Source: Bacteroidota bacterium (GTDB lineage: Bacteria; Bacteroidota; Bacteroidia; Bacteroidales; JAAUTT01). Taken from it: 64,000 bases of DNA. The DNA is taken from assembly GCA_021779665.1 (NCBI GenBank), contig JAJYAG010000008.1, forward strand, positions 1 through 64,000, written 5' to 3'. Positions within the stretch are counted from its first letter, which is position 1. Every line of letters begins with the position of its first letter. Shown here in pieces: positions 1-7,071 of this stretch. The position numbers were made by a program, and so were the translations under genes. The notes beneath the pieces were generated by a model, which saw only the letters and a list, made by a program, of their open reading frames with translations, did not search any database and was not told the DNA's origin.

Positions 1-1
1 T

Positions 2-94
2 TTAAGGACGATCTACAGCATTGTTAATTCCGGCCAGGAATATACTTTAGGACATATTACTTTAGATCCTCGAGAACTAAAAAATGTTGCTTAA
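2..94 (+). CDS. C-terminal end of an unidentified gene (5' end outside window)
   Basis: Frame 2 is open from the window edge to a TAA at 92-94 and encodes 30 residues ending GHITLDPRELKNVA. The residue composition looks like real protein and includes several charged and aliphatic residues. I do not recognise the family from so short a tail. Its stop codon overlaps the stop codon of the minus-strand MFS gene by two bases, so the two genes converge exactly. It could be a chance open frame. Confidence 0.4.
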   Translation, partial: LRTIYSIVNSGQEYTLGHITLDPRELKNVA

Positions 95-723
95 AAATTT
101 GATTTTGTCAGAGTATACTTTTTGTTTACAAGCCACCAGGGGAGAAGCCACAGCAAACCCAACGATCCCACAATCACAAATGTGGCTTTCCAGCCCCACG
201 CGGTGTAAAGTAATGCAATAATTACAGGGGAAAGAATAGCACCTATTGATGCTCCGGCGCCAAACATACCCTGTGCCAGTGCCCTTTCCTTTACAGGAAA
301 CCACTCGGCGTTCGACTTGGTTGCTCCCGGCCAGGGACCAGCCTCGCCCAAACCCAGCATTGCCCTGAAAATGCTGAGGGATGTGATACCACGTGCAAAT
401 GCATTCAGCGCATCCGCTATGCTCCAGATAAGCACCGAAACCATAAAACCAAGACGTGTTCCTATTCTATCGTATAATTTTCCCGAGAGTAGCTGGCTGA
501 AACCATAGGCTACCATGAAAAACATGTAGATGTACGAATAAATCTGCTTCGACTGCATGGCATATTCGTCCTTGGGAAGGTCGGGATTAAGCAGGTTGAG
601 GTCCTTGACAATCCCCGGCCACATGATGGAAAGCGTATTCCTGTCGAGGTAGTTGATGATGGTGACCATACCAATGAGTGACAGTACCCACCAGCGGAGT
701 CCTTTTATTTTGAAGTTTCCCAT
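91..723 (-). CDS. MFS transporter of the hexuronate (ExuT-like) type, truncated after about six membrane helices
   Basis: The 210-residue product would import a uronate or related sugar acid with protons across the inner membrane. It opens with a short basic stretch and the motif INYLDRNTLS in helix 1, typical of the anion:cation symporter branch of MFS. It then shows the loop 2-3 motif GKLYDRIGTR and the helix 4 region GLGEAGPWPGATK. Full-length members have about 420-450 residues and 12 helices. This one stops after helix 6, just past WWLVNKK, where family members continue into the central loop. No other frame in the remaining 90 bases continues the protein, so it is a true 3' truncation or an assembly join. 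It starts 2 bases after the KdgF-like stop, so the two are co-transcribed. Family assignment is firm. The uronate substrate is inferred from KdgF and the GntR operator. Confidence 0.8.
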   Translation of the reverse strand: MGNFKIKGLRWWVLSLIGMVTIINYLDRNTLSIMWPGIVKDLNLLNPDLPKDEYAMQSKQIYSYIYMFFMVAYGFSQLLSGKLYDRIGTRLGFMVSVLIWSIADALNAFARGITSLSIFRAMLGLGEAGPWPGATKSNAEWFPVKERALAQGMFGAGASIGAILSPVIIALLYTAWGWKATFVIVGSLGLLWLLPWWLVNKKYTLTKSNF

Positions 724-725
724 TT

Positions 726-1070
726 CTATTTTTTTATAAAATCTTCTCTCATCGGACTGAATACATCAATGAGCACGCCCTCCGCGAGGCATATTGCGCC
801 ATGCGGAACGTGAGGCTCAATGTAAAAACCTTCACCTGCTTTGAGGATCTGTTTTTTCTCACCAACGGTTACTTCAAACTCGCCGCTCACCACGTAGGTA
901 GCCTGGCTGTGAAAATGCTCATGGACGTAGCCAACTGATCCTTTTTTGAAAGATACCCGCACCATCATGATGCTGTTGTCGTATCCCATTATCTGGCGTT
1001 CCACGCCTTCGCCAACCTTTTCGGTTTGCATTTCCTGCAGAAGTAGAAAGTTTTTGCTTTGCATATTCAT
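726..1070 (-). CDS. kdgF: KdgF-like cupin (unsaturated uronate ring-opening protein)
   Basis: KdgF converts 4,5-unsaturated galacturonate or related monouronates released from pectin or alginate to the linear ketonized form in the cytoplasm. The 114-residue single-domain cupin has the first metal motif HEHFHSQ at about residues 50-56 and a second motif around PHVPHG. Known KdgF proteins bind metal with histidines plus a Gln rather than the usual Glu, and the Gln is present here. The C-terminal block GVLIDVFSPMREDF is characteristic. I chose ATG 1070 (ATG 1064 is also possible) over the longer start at 1097, because the longer start would lie inside a 16-base operator. It is the first gene of an operon with the MFS transporter and has no signal peptide. 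Confidence 0.82.
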   Translation of the reverse strand: MNMQSKNFLLLQEMQTEKVGEGVERQIMGYDNSIMMVRVSFKKGSVGYVHEHFHSQATYVVSGEFEVTVGEKKQILKAGEGFYIEPHVPHGAICLAEGVLIDVFSPMREDFIKK

Positions 1071-1087
1071 AGTCGTTGTATTTTTAT

Positions 1088-1103
1088 AACTAGTCAACCA
1101 GTT
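1088..1103. promoter_or_regulatory. GntR/FadR-type operator upstream of kdgF (site 1)
   Basis: AACTAGTCAACCAGTT is a 16-base near-perfect palindrome (one mismatch between half-sites) 17 bases before the chosen kdgF start. It fits the FadR-subfamily pattern TNGT-NN-ACNA. It also shares the downstream flank TTTAAATG with the perfect site at 2082-2097. It is the likely repression site for the kdgF-MFS operon. Confidence 0.7.
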
Positions 1104-1217
1104 TAAATGCGAATAAAGGTTGTTGTAATTAGTTAAATAATTAAAAATTAAATAATAAGAACATAAGAATAACTTAGTTTAATTTTCCGAAATATAAAAT
1201 CAATTATTTTATTGTGC

Positions 1218-1233
1218 AACTGGTAGACCAAAT
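1218..1233. promoter_or_regulatory. Second GntR/FadR-type operator upstream of kdgF (site 2)
   Basis: AACTGGTAGACCAAAT carries the same TGGT-NN-ACCA core as the perfect operator at 2082-2097, with a weaker right arm. It sits 130 bases upstream of site 1 in the 255-base gap between the regulator's stop and kdgF. A pair of sites suggests looping or upstream repression by the adjacent GntR regulator. Confidence 0.55.
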
Positions 1234-1325
1234 ATTTTTTAAAAATATTTTTCCTGTGATGGTTTTAGCCATTTAATACAGGGTTGCCCTTGTTGGGAAA
1301 CAAATGCAGGGAAAGGTTATTGAAA

Positions 1326-2033
1326 TTACTTGGTGGTGGAGTGATTGCGGGCGTATTCCAGCACGTTTCGCAGGTGTTCCTGCATGATCACTGAGGCAGA
1401 GTCGGCGTTTCCGCCTTTGATGTGTTCAAAAATCAGCTGATGTTCGGCCATGGTTTTGTTGCTAAGGTTGCGGCAAACATCATATTTTGTATAATCGGCA
1501 AGAATATCGGGGATAAGGATCATAAGCAGCGATTTAAGCACCGGGTTCTTGCTCATTTCGGCTATTTTGAGGTGAAACATAAAGTCTTCCTCAACGGCAC
1601 TTACGCGGTTAATGGCTTTCTCGTTGAAAGCATTCAGCCGTCTTTCAAGTTCGGCAATGTCTTCGTCCGACTTACGCTGAGCTGCCAGTTTCACGGCGTT
1701 GGTTTCAATTATAACCCTGGTTTCGACCAGCGAGAAGAAGGAGGTAGTGTCTAATTTCAGGATTTCGCCCATGAGTCTTTCGAGTCCGTTGGAGCTCAGA
1801 CTGGCTACAACCGTACCACTTTGGGGAACGGTTTTTAAAATGCCGTAAAACTCAAGTTTCTTAATGGCATCGCGCACGTAGGTGCGACCAACCCCAAGCT
1901 TTTCCGACAGTTTGCGTTCACTTGGCAACTTGTCGCCGGCCTTAAGCTGTCCGGTACTTAAAAGCTGATTTATCTGCCGGATGATCACATCCACAGGGCT
2001 TTCAACAACTACTTCCTTGAAATTATCGAGCAT
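1326..2033 (-). CDS. GntR-family transcriptional regulator, FadR subfamily with FCD domain
   Basis: This 235-residue regulator has an N-terminal winged helix (about residues 10-75) with the family signature GDKLPSERKLSEKLGVGRTY. An all-helical FCD ligand domain follows (about residues 90-225). It contains the metal/ligand histidine contexts FHLKIAEMSKNPVL and EHQLIFEHIKGGN. Relatives such as UxuR, ExuR and LldR bind hexuronates or hydroxyacids and repress uptake and catabolism genes. Matching palindromes lie upstream of its own gene (2082-2097) and upstream of kdgF (1088-1103, 1218-1233), so it most likely represses both. A uronate derivative as inducer is an inference from KdgF. Confidence 0.9.
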   Translation of the reverse strand: MLDNFKEVVVESPVDVIIRQINQLLSTGQLKAGDKLPSERKLSEKLGVGRTYVRDAIKKLEFYGILKTVPQSGTVVASLSSNGLERLMGEILKLDTTSFFSLVETRVIIETNAVKLAAQRKSDEDIAELERRLNAFNEKAINRVSAVEEDFMFHLKIAEMSKNPVLKSLLMILIPDILADYTKYDVCRNLSNKTMAEHQLIFEHIKGGNADSASVIMQEHLRNVLEYARNHSTTK

Positions 2034-2052
2034 GATTCGTTTCTTAAATATG

Positions 2053-2060
2053 CAAATATA
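2053..2060 (-). promoter_or_regulatory. -7 promoter box of the GntR regulator gene
   Basis: On the minus strand this reads TATATTTG, an exact match to the Bacteroidota -7 consensus TAnnTTTG, 19 bases before the ATG. Twenty bases further upstream a TTG (2081-2083) can act as the -33 element. That TTG overlaps the operator palindrome at 2082-2097, so regulator binding would block its own promoter. Confidence 0.65.
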
Positions 2061-2081
2061 TTTATATTTTGAAATCTGCGC

Positions 2082-2097
2082 AACTGGTTAACCAGTT
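2082..2097. promoter_or_regulatory. Perfect 16-bp operator of the GntR/FadR regulator (autoregulation)
   Basis: AACTGGTTAACCAGTT is a perfect palindrome in the 75-base gap upstream of the gntR start. It matches the FadR-subfamily TNGT-NN-ACNA pattern. It is the best copy of the motif also found at 1088 and 1218, and it overlaps the probable -33 element of the gntR promoter. Confidence 0.75.
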
Positions 2098-2108
2098 TAA
2101 ATGAAAAA

Positions 2109-3125
2109 TTATTTAACAGATCCTCTTATTTTCAAACTTGTTTCAAGTTCAATTTTCTCGGGAACGTGAGAATGGGATTTGCCTTCGATTAATTTGAGCA
2201 GCAGTTTTGCGGCAGTCTGACCAATTTCAAAAATCGGCTGGGATATTGTGCTCAGCGGCGGGTCGACAAGAGCTGCCACAGGCTCGTCGGTATAACCTAT
2301 AATGGAAATATCGGCGGGGATCCGAATTCCTTCACTTCTTAACTTTTTAATTGCCCCAAAGGCAACGGCATCGCAAACGCAAAACAAGCCATCGGGTAAT
2401 TTTTTTAATTTCAGGAGTTGTTCGGCTGCATGTTCTCCGCTTTCAATCGAAAAATCGCTTTCTAATATCAGGTGTTCATCCTGAACCAGATGATGTTCTT
2501 TGAGGCTATCCACAAAACCTGCTTTTCGGTCGTCGGTGAGTTTGAGTCCCGAGGGACCTCCAATGTGGGCAATTGTTTTGCAGCCCCTGGCTATCAGGTA
2601 TTCTGTAGCCATGCGGGCGCTCTTATAATCGTCGACCGAAACACTGGGTAAAGGCAGACTGGAACAGATGCGGTTGAACATCACTACAGGTATGCCTTTC
2701 TCGCGGAGTTTATCTATATGGTCGTAAGTGTTGGTTTCGCGTGATAATGAAATGAGTATTCCGTCTACACGGTTCCGGAGAAGAGAATTAATATTGCTGA
2801 CCTCGGTTCCGATGGTTTCATTGCTCTGGCAGGTCATAACGTTGTATCCTGCAGCTGAAAAAATGTCCTGAATGCCGCTGATGGCCACCGAATAGAACGG
2901 GATGCGGAAGGAGGGTATCACCACCCCGATTGTAAATGTTTTGTGTTGCCGCAGTCCCATGGCGATGGTACTTGGCTCAAAGTCGAGTTCCTTTGCGAGT
3001 TCCAGTACCTTGCGCCGCGTTTCCGGGTTAACATCGTAAGAGTCGCGGAGCGCCCTCGAAACTGTCGATTTCGACAAATTCAGGCGACGAGCAATATCCA
3101 AAATGGTAATTTGTCTTCCGGGCAT
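2109..3125 (-). CDS. LacI-family transcriptional regulator
   Basis: A 338-residue LacI/GalR regulator. The N-terminal helix-turn-helix ITILDIARRLNLSKSTVSRA (about residues 6-25) and hinge region (to about 60) are followed by a periplasmic-binding-protein-like sugar domain that begins FTIGVVIPSFRIPFYSVAISG. The C-terminal part has DISIIGYTDEPVAALVDPPLST, the usual effector and dimer region. I chose the Met before PGRQITILD (3125) over the one three codons upstream. It lies convergently in order behind gntR on the same strand but has its own gap. Its targets are unknown; the plus-strand GH30 run starting at 3580 is a candidate because it is divergent. Confidence 0.9.
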   Translation of the reverse strand: MPGRQITILDIARRLNLSKSTVSRALRDSYDVNPETRRKVLELAKELDFEPSTIAMGLRQHKTFTIGVVIPSFRIPFYSVAISGIQDIFSAAGYNVMTCQSNETIGTEVSNINSLLRNRVDGILISLSRETNTYDHIDKLREKGIPVVMFNRICSSLPLPSVSVDDYKSARMATEYLIARGCKTIAHIGGPSGLKLTDDRKAGFVDSLKEHHLVQDEHLILESDFSIESGEHAAEQLLKLKKLPDGLFCVCDAVAFGAIKKLRSEGIRIPADISIIGYTDEPVAALVDPPLSTISQPIFEIGQTAAKLLLKLIEGKSHSHVPEKIELETSLKIRGSVK

Positions 3126-3300
3126 GATACTCAACTTTTCTGCTAATTTAATATCTGTAGCCGTTTATTCCAATTTATCTGTTCTTTTCCGGTTTCTCAG
3201 AAGGTATTCTTATTCCAGAAAGGAAAAGGCGTTAAAAAAAAGTTTTGTACTACTAACTTTAAATCAAAGCATGGCGAAGCCTTAACCTCTGATTCCTTGC

Positions 3301-3398
3301 TGACGGCGAGCCGTTCAAGGGAAGCCGAGGCACGAGGCGGACCGCGTTTTCGCCGTCAAAGACTTTTTTGGTGACTTTTTTGGTCACAAAAAAGTTAC
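3301..3398. repeat. Structured GC-rich intergenic element with two inverted repeats
   Basis: The 455 bases between the lacI start (3125) and the lipoprotein start (3580) hold no convincing gene. TGACGGCGA at 3301-3309 pairs perfectly with TCGCCGTCA at 3350-3358 around a GC-rich core. Immediately after, GTGACTTTTTT (3371-3381) pairs with AAAAAAGTTAC (3388-3398), one G-U, around a GGTCAC loop. The block is much richer in GC than its flanks. It lies between divergent genes, where a terminator is not expected, so a dispersed repeat or small mobile element is more likely. The rest of the gap should contain promoters for both genes, but I see no clear boxes. Confidence 0.5.
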
Positions 3399-3579
3399 AA
3401 ATAAAATTTTAAGAACTGGCATTGATTAAGCAGAGGTAACCTCCTAAAAAAATGAATAGTTTCTCTGAAAACCATTTTTCAAAATTTTACCGGAACCGTT
3501 CCCGTTGATTTTTTATTGGTTTTTAGCTTTTTGGCTCCTTTTTTTATCCAAATTGCTCCCTGAAAAATGTGATAACAAT

Positions 3580-4536
3580 ATGAGGTCTTTTGCTTATTCT
3601 GTGCTTGTCGTAATGGGTTTTAGCCTGCTTTTTTCCTGTAAAAGCCATCGGTACCGGGTGCTTTATGTTAACTCGTATCACTGTGGCTATCCTCCAAGCG
3701 ATGAAGTTATGGAAGCTTTAAAAAGTAACCTCCCGGCCGACAGCTTCGATGTTAAAATCAGGCTTCTCAATTCAAAACGGCAGTCGTCCAACGACAGCAT
3801 TATGGCTAACACCGATTCCGTGCTGAAAATGATCCGGGACTTTCAACCCGATCTTCTGGCTATTTCGGACGACAATGCCATGAAGTACCTGGTTGAACCT
3901 TATGCTGACCAATTGAAGATACCCGTTGTTTTTTGCGGCATAAACTGGTCGGCTGGTCAATATCGGTTTTCGAAAAGTCAGGTCACAGGAATGCTGGAAG
4001 TGTTGCCGCTTAAAACTGCTATTGTAACCTTGAAGGAAATTTACCCGCAAAGCAAAACCTTGGCTGTGATCTCCGAAAATTCGTTGTCGGAGAAGAACAA
4101 CACCGCCCTGCTGGATACCTTATACCGGAACGCGGGTCTGTTGCCCGAATATTACCTGGTTGACAGTTTCGCCGGATGGAAGAAGGCCTTTTCGGAAGCT
4201 TCGGCTAAATGCGATCTTATTTACCTGCCGACCAACGGTGCCATAAAAGGCTGGAATGACGAAGAAGCGAAAAAATTTGTCTTGGCCGGCATTGCCAAAC
4301 CCGTGTTCACCTGCGACGAATTTATGATGCCATATGCTGTGGTTGGCTTTACAAAGATAGCTGTCGAACAGGGGCAATGGGTTGCGCAGACTATAAAGCA
4401 GATCGCCGGTGGCAAACAAGTTATTCAGATACCCCAAACGCGAAATGTAAAAAGTAAATTTCTGATAAATCACCGCTTGGCTGAAAAGATCGGTTTCCGG
4501 AGTGATAACAAGTGTTTCGAAATGCAAAAGTATTAA
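3580..4536 (+). CDS. ABC-transporter substrate-binding-like lipoprotein (ABC_sub_bind family)
   Basis: A 318-residue periplasmic binding protein, probably lipid-anchored: the signal peptide ends LLFSC, a lipobox. The mature part begins YRVLYVNSYHCGYPPSDEVM and continues with LLAISDDNAMKYLVEPYADQ, PVVFCGINWS and TCDEFMMPYAVVGFTKIAVEQGQWVA. This is the two-lobed fold of the ABC_sub_bind (TrpX-like) family, often used as the sensing lobe of signalling systems as well as for uptake. No permease or ATPase lies nearby. I chose ATG 3580 over an upstream TTG (3505) because the lipoprotein signal then sits at the N-terminus. It is 23 bases upstream of the GH30-like gene and probably co-transcribed. 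Ligand unknown. Confidence 0.75.
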   Translation: MRSFAYSVLVVMGFSLLFSCKSHRYRVLYVNSYHCGYPPSDEVMEALKSNLPADSFDVKIRLLNSKRQSSNDSIMANTDSVLKMIRDFQPDLLAISDDNAMKYLVEPYADQLKIPVVFCGINWSAGQYRFSKSQVTGMLEVLPLKTAIVTLKEIYPQSKTLAVISENSLSEKNNTALLDTLYRNAGLLPEYYLVDSFAGWKKAFSEASAKCDLIYLPTNGAIKGWNDEEAKKFVLAGIAKPVFTCDEFMMPYAVVGFTKIAVEQGQWVAQTIKQIAGGKQVIQIPQTRNVKSKFLINHRLAEKIGFRSDNKCFEMQKY

Positions 4537-4559
4537 CATCAATAATAACGTTACCCATC

Positions 4560-6029
4560 ATGAGAACTCTAACTCTTTCCTTCGCAGTGCTGTTATTTCT
4601 GACTGTATCTGCAGTGGCGCAGTATCCTGTCTTCAGGGGCTGCCCGGTGACCATCGATTTCTCGAAAAAGCTCCGCACCTGGGATGGCTTTGGTTTTAAT
4701 TATGTTGAAACCGCCCAGACCATCGATTATAGCAAGGATGCCAAGGACTATGGCGGTTTCAGTATCATGACCGAAGACAACCGTAAACAGGTTATTGATT
4801 TGGTTTTTGGAGAAGAAGGCCTGAAAGTTGGATTGATAAAAATGTTTCTCGATCCGTTTCATCAAACCGAAGCAGGCGGAGCCTTTAACCACGAAATGGC
4901 AACAACAAACATGCGTATGTTTGTTCGCATGGGACTGGAAAAAACCCGTGCCCGGGGCAGCAATCTCCAGATTATTACAACCCTTTACGGACCTCCGGCT
5001 TATACAACACTTCAGAAAACCATGCGTGGCCGCGATCTCGATACAAAGTACAAAACCGATCTTGCAAACTATATGATCGACTGGGCTAAGTTTCTGAAGG
5101 AAAAAGAAAAGTTTCCGATCAAATATATTTCGCTTCATAACGAAGGCGAGGATTGGGAACGCTGGCCCCGTGACGGCAAAGAAGGTAACATTGGCAAAGG
5201 TCACGATTATAACATGTACTGGCCGGGTACCCAGATCTGCGATTTCCTGAAAATGATGCGCCCCATGCTCGACAAAGCAGGACTCAAAGATGTGTCGGTT
5301 ACAAACGGTGAGCCTACCAACTGGTACCGGTTCAGCTTCTGGGGCCATGCCGACGCCCTTTACGATGACGATGCAGCACTTAAAAACCTTGGGCTGATCA
5401 CATCGCATGGTTTTTATGTGGGTGGTTACGATAACCGCTGGTATGGCAGTCATACCAATGTTGGCACATCGCTGCTCCGCAGCAAGCGTCCCGAATTGCA
5501 TGCCTGGGTAACTTCAACATCATGGAGCAAAATGGACAGTCGTTTTCTGAAGGAAATCTGGGGTAACATCTATGAAGCCCAGGTAAACGGTATCATTCCC
5601 TGGGCCGGCATACAGCGCCCTCCGTTGTGGGTAAGCGGCGATCCCAACCCGGGTTGCGCTTTCAATGTGAGCGAAGATGGGACATACGAATTGCGCCCCG
5701 GATATTACTACTATAAACAGGTGAGCCGTGCCGGTCAGCCGGGAATGGCTGTCGTTAGGGTGAATTCGATGGACAGCGAAATTCCGGTGATAGCCTTTTC
5801 GGCAAACGGTACCAAAAATGCGGATGCTTTTGTGGTTGTGAATACCAATCTTAAAAATGAAAAGCCTGTGACCATAAACCTCAAAGGAACCCAGGGTCGC
5901 AAATTTAAAGTATACAGAACCGCTGAAGGCGAAAATTACAAAGAGTTGGGCGTTGTTGAAATTCCTGACAGCGGGTACGACTATAATGCACCGGCAAATT
6001 CTGCCACAACGTTTTTTGCTGTTAAATAA
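4560..6029 (+). CDS. Secreted GH30-like (clan GH-A) glycoside hydrolase
   Basis: A 489-residue exported protein with a cleavable signal ending SAVAQ. A TIM-barrel hydrolase domain (about residues 30-380) and a C-terminal beta-sandwich (about 390-489) follow, the usual GH30 layout. The start FSKKLRTWDGFGFNYVETAQ resembles the GH30 opening GFGG/WDGFG. YISLHNEGEDW (Glu195 or Glu197) fits the acid/base at the end of strand 4. At the strand 7 position, where GH30 enzymes have a nucleophile Glu, the sequence is HAWVTSTSWS (around residue 319) with no Glu. It may therefore use another residue, belong to a divergent family, or be inactive. Spacing to the amidohydrolase is 15 bases. GH30 enzymes cut xylans, glucans or related beta-glycans; the substrate here is not determined. 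Confidence 0.7.
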   Translation: MRTLTLSFAVLLFLTVSAVAQYPVFRGCPVTIDFSKKLRTWDGFGFNYVETAQTIDYSKDAKDYGGFSIMTEDNRKQVIDLVFGEEGLKVGLIKMFLDPFHQTEAGGAFNHEMATTNMRMFVRMGLEKTRARGSNLQIITTLYGPPAYTTLQKTMRGRDLDTKYKTDLANYMIDWAKFLKEKEKFPIKYISLHNEGEDWERWPRDGKEGNIGKGHDYNMYWPGTQICDFLKMMRPMLDKAGLKDVSVTNGEPTNWYRFSFWGHADALYDDDAALKNLGLITSHGFYVGGYDNRWYGSHTNVGTSLLRSKRPELHAWVTSTSWSKMDSRFLKEIWGNIYEAQVNGIIPWAGIQRPPLWVSGDPNPGCAFNVSEDGTYELRPGYYYYKQVSRAGQPGMAVVRVNSMDSEIPVIAFSANGTKNADAFVVVNTNLKNEKPVTINLKGTQGRKFKVYRTAEGENYKELGVVEIPDSGYDYNAPANSATTFFAVK

Positions 6030-6044
6030 ATTCCCGGAGAACAG

Positions 6045-7067
6045 ATGATAAAAGATTCAGCGGTTACCCGCATTCAATTTCAGAAGGATTATCTGCTTTC
6101 AAAACAGGAGTGGCTCGTTATTGACGGCGACACACATGCGACCGATACTGCAGCCATGCATCCGGATTTGGCAGCACAGCTGGATGCATGTCCCGACTAT
6201 TATCACGGCCGGCCTGTATCAGCCGAAGATTTGATTGCAGAAATGAATATGGCCGGAGTAGATATGGCCCTGATCTGGCAAAATCCTGCCGCCACCGTTT
6301 ACACCAATAACCCGGAAGCCAACTTTAAGGCGCTGCATAATGTAAATCAATACATTTATGAAACGTCGCTGAAGTACCCCGACAGGTTTATTCCTGCAGG
6401 GTGGATTGATCCAAAGGCACTGGGAACTGCAAATGCAAAGAGGCTCGTTGATATTTGTGTGAACGATTTTGGGTTTGCCGTTGTTAAAATGAACCCTGCC
6501 CAGAATGCTTTTCCCATCGATTCGGAACCTGTAGTGGAGGTGTTCGATCATATTGTTAGTCGGGGTGCCGTTCCTGCTTTTCACTTTGGTGCCGATACTG
6601 GGTTCACTCCTGCTGAAGGTCTGAGGTTTCTGGCAAAGCGTTTTCCCGGTCATCCGCTTATTGGGGTTCACATGGGTGGAGGAGGGGCAGCCTATCCTGC
6701 CGCCGAAGAACTTTATCAAAAAGCACGGTTGCTGGGACTGGAATGCCCGAACATTCATTTTGTGCTGAGCGCCAAACGGGACACGCACATCGAAAGCGAT
6801 TTCATCACCTATACCATCGCCGGCGAGCCTTACTCCCAAAACCTTTTCTGCGGAAGCGACGCCCCCTATGGCCGTATGACCTGGAATTTCGGGGGCTACC
6901 GTGCCATGTTCAGGAGCCTTATCGAGGGTGCAAGTCATACTGATAAGCGGGTAAGAGAAGTTAAAAACCTTTTCAGCGAGCGCATAGCTTCCGGTTATAT
7001 GGGTGGAAACCTGGCTGCTTTTATGGTTAAAGCTTACGACCGGATTTTGGAAACTGCAAATCAATAA
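6045..7067 (+). CDS. Amidohydrolase-related TIM-barrel protein (Amidohydro_2 type)
   Basis: A 340-residue cytoplasmic protein with no signal peptide. WLVIDGDTHATD near residue 25 corresponds to the first metal strand of the Amidohydro_2 family (ACMSD, pyrone-dicarboxylate lactonase and relatives). AFHFGAD, IGVHMGGGG and FCGSDAPYG match the later metal-binding His, His and Asp strands. The first motif has a single His where many members have HxH. Relatives act as hydrolases or decarboxylases on lactones and carboxylates. With a sugar-acid type permease directly downstream (4-base gap), a lactone or aldonate substrate is plausible but not shown. Confidence 0.75.
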   Translation: MIKDSAVTRIQFQKDYLLSKQEWLVIDGDTHATDTAAMHPDLAAQLDACPDYYHGRPVSAEDLIAEMNMAGVDMALIWQNPAATVYTNNPEANFKALHNVNQYIYETSLKYPDRFIPAGWIDPKALGTANAKRLVDICVNDFGFAVVKMNPAQNAFPIDSEPVVEVFDHIVSRGAVPAFHFGADTGFTPAEGLRFLAKRFPGHPLIGVHMGGGGAAYPAAEELYQKARLLGLECPNIHFVLSAKRDTHIESDFITYTIAGEPYSQNLFCGSDAPYGRMTWNFGGYRAMFRSLIEGASHTDKRVREVKNLFSERIASGYMGGNLAAFMVKAYDRILETANQ

Positions 7068-7071
7068 GCCT

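Noticed and set aside
3505-3579. TTG start and 25-residue N-terminal extension of the substrate-binding lipoprotein
   Set aside because: The extension is hydrophobic but would bury the lipobox signal inside the protein. ATG 3580 gives a standard lipoprotein.
4593-5501. 302-residue open frame antisense to the GH30-like gene
   Set aside because: It lies wholly inside a gene with clear signal peptide and family motifs. Its Cys/His/Phe-rich product has no recognisable domain.
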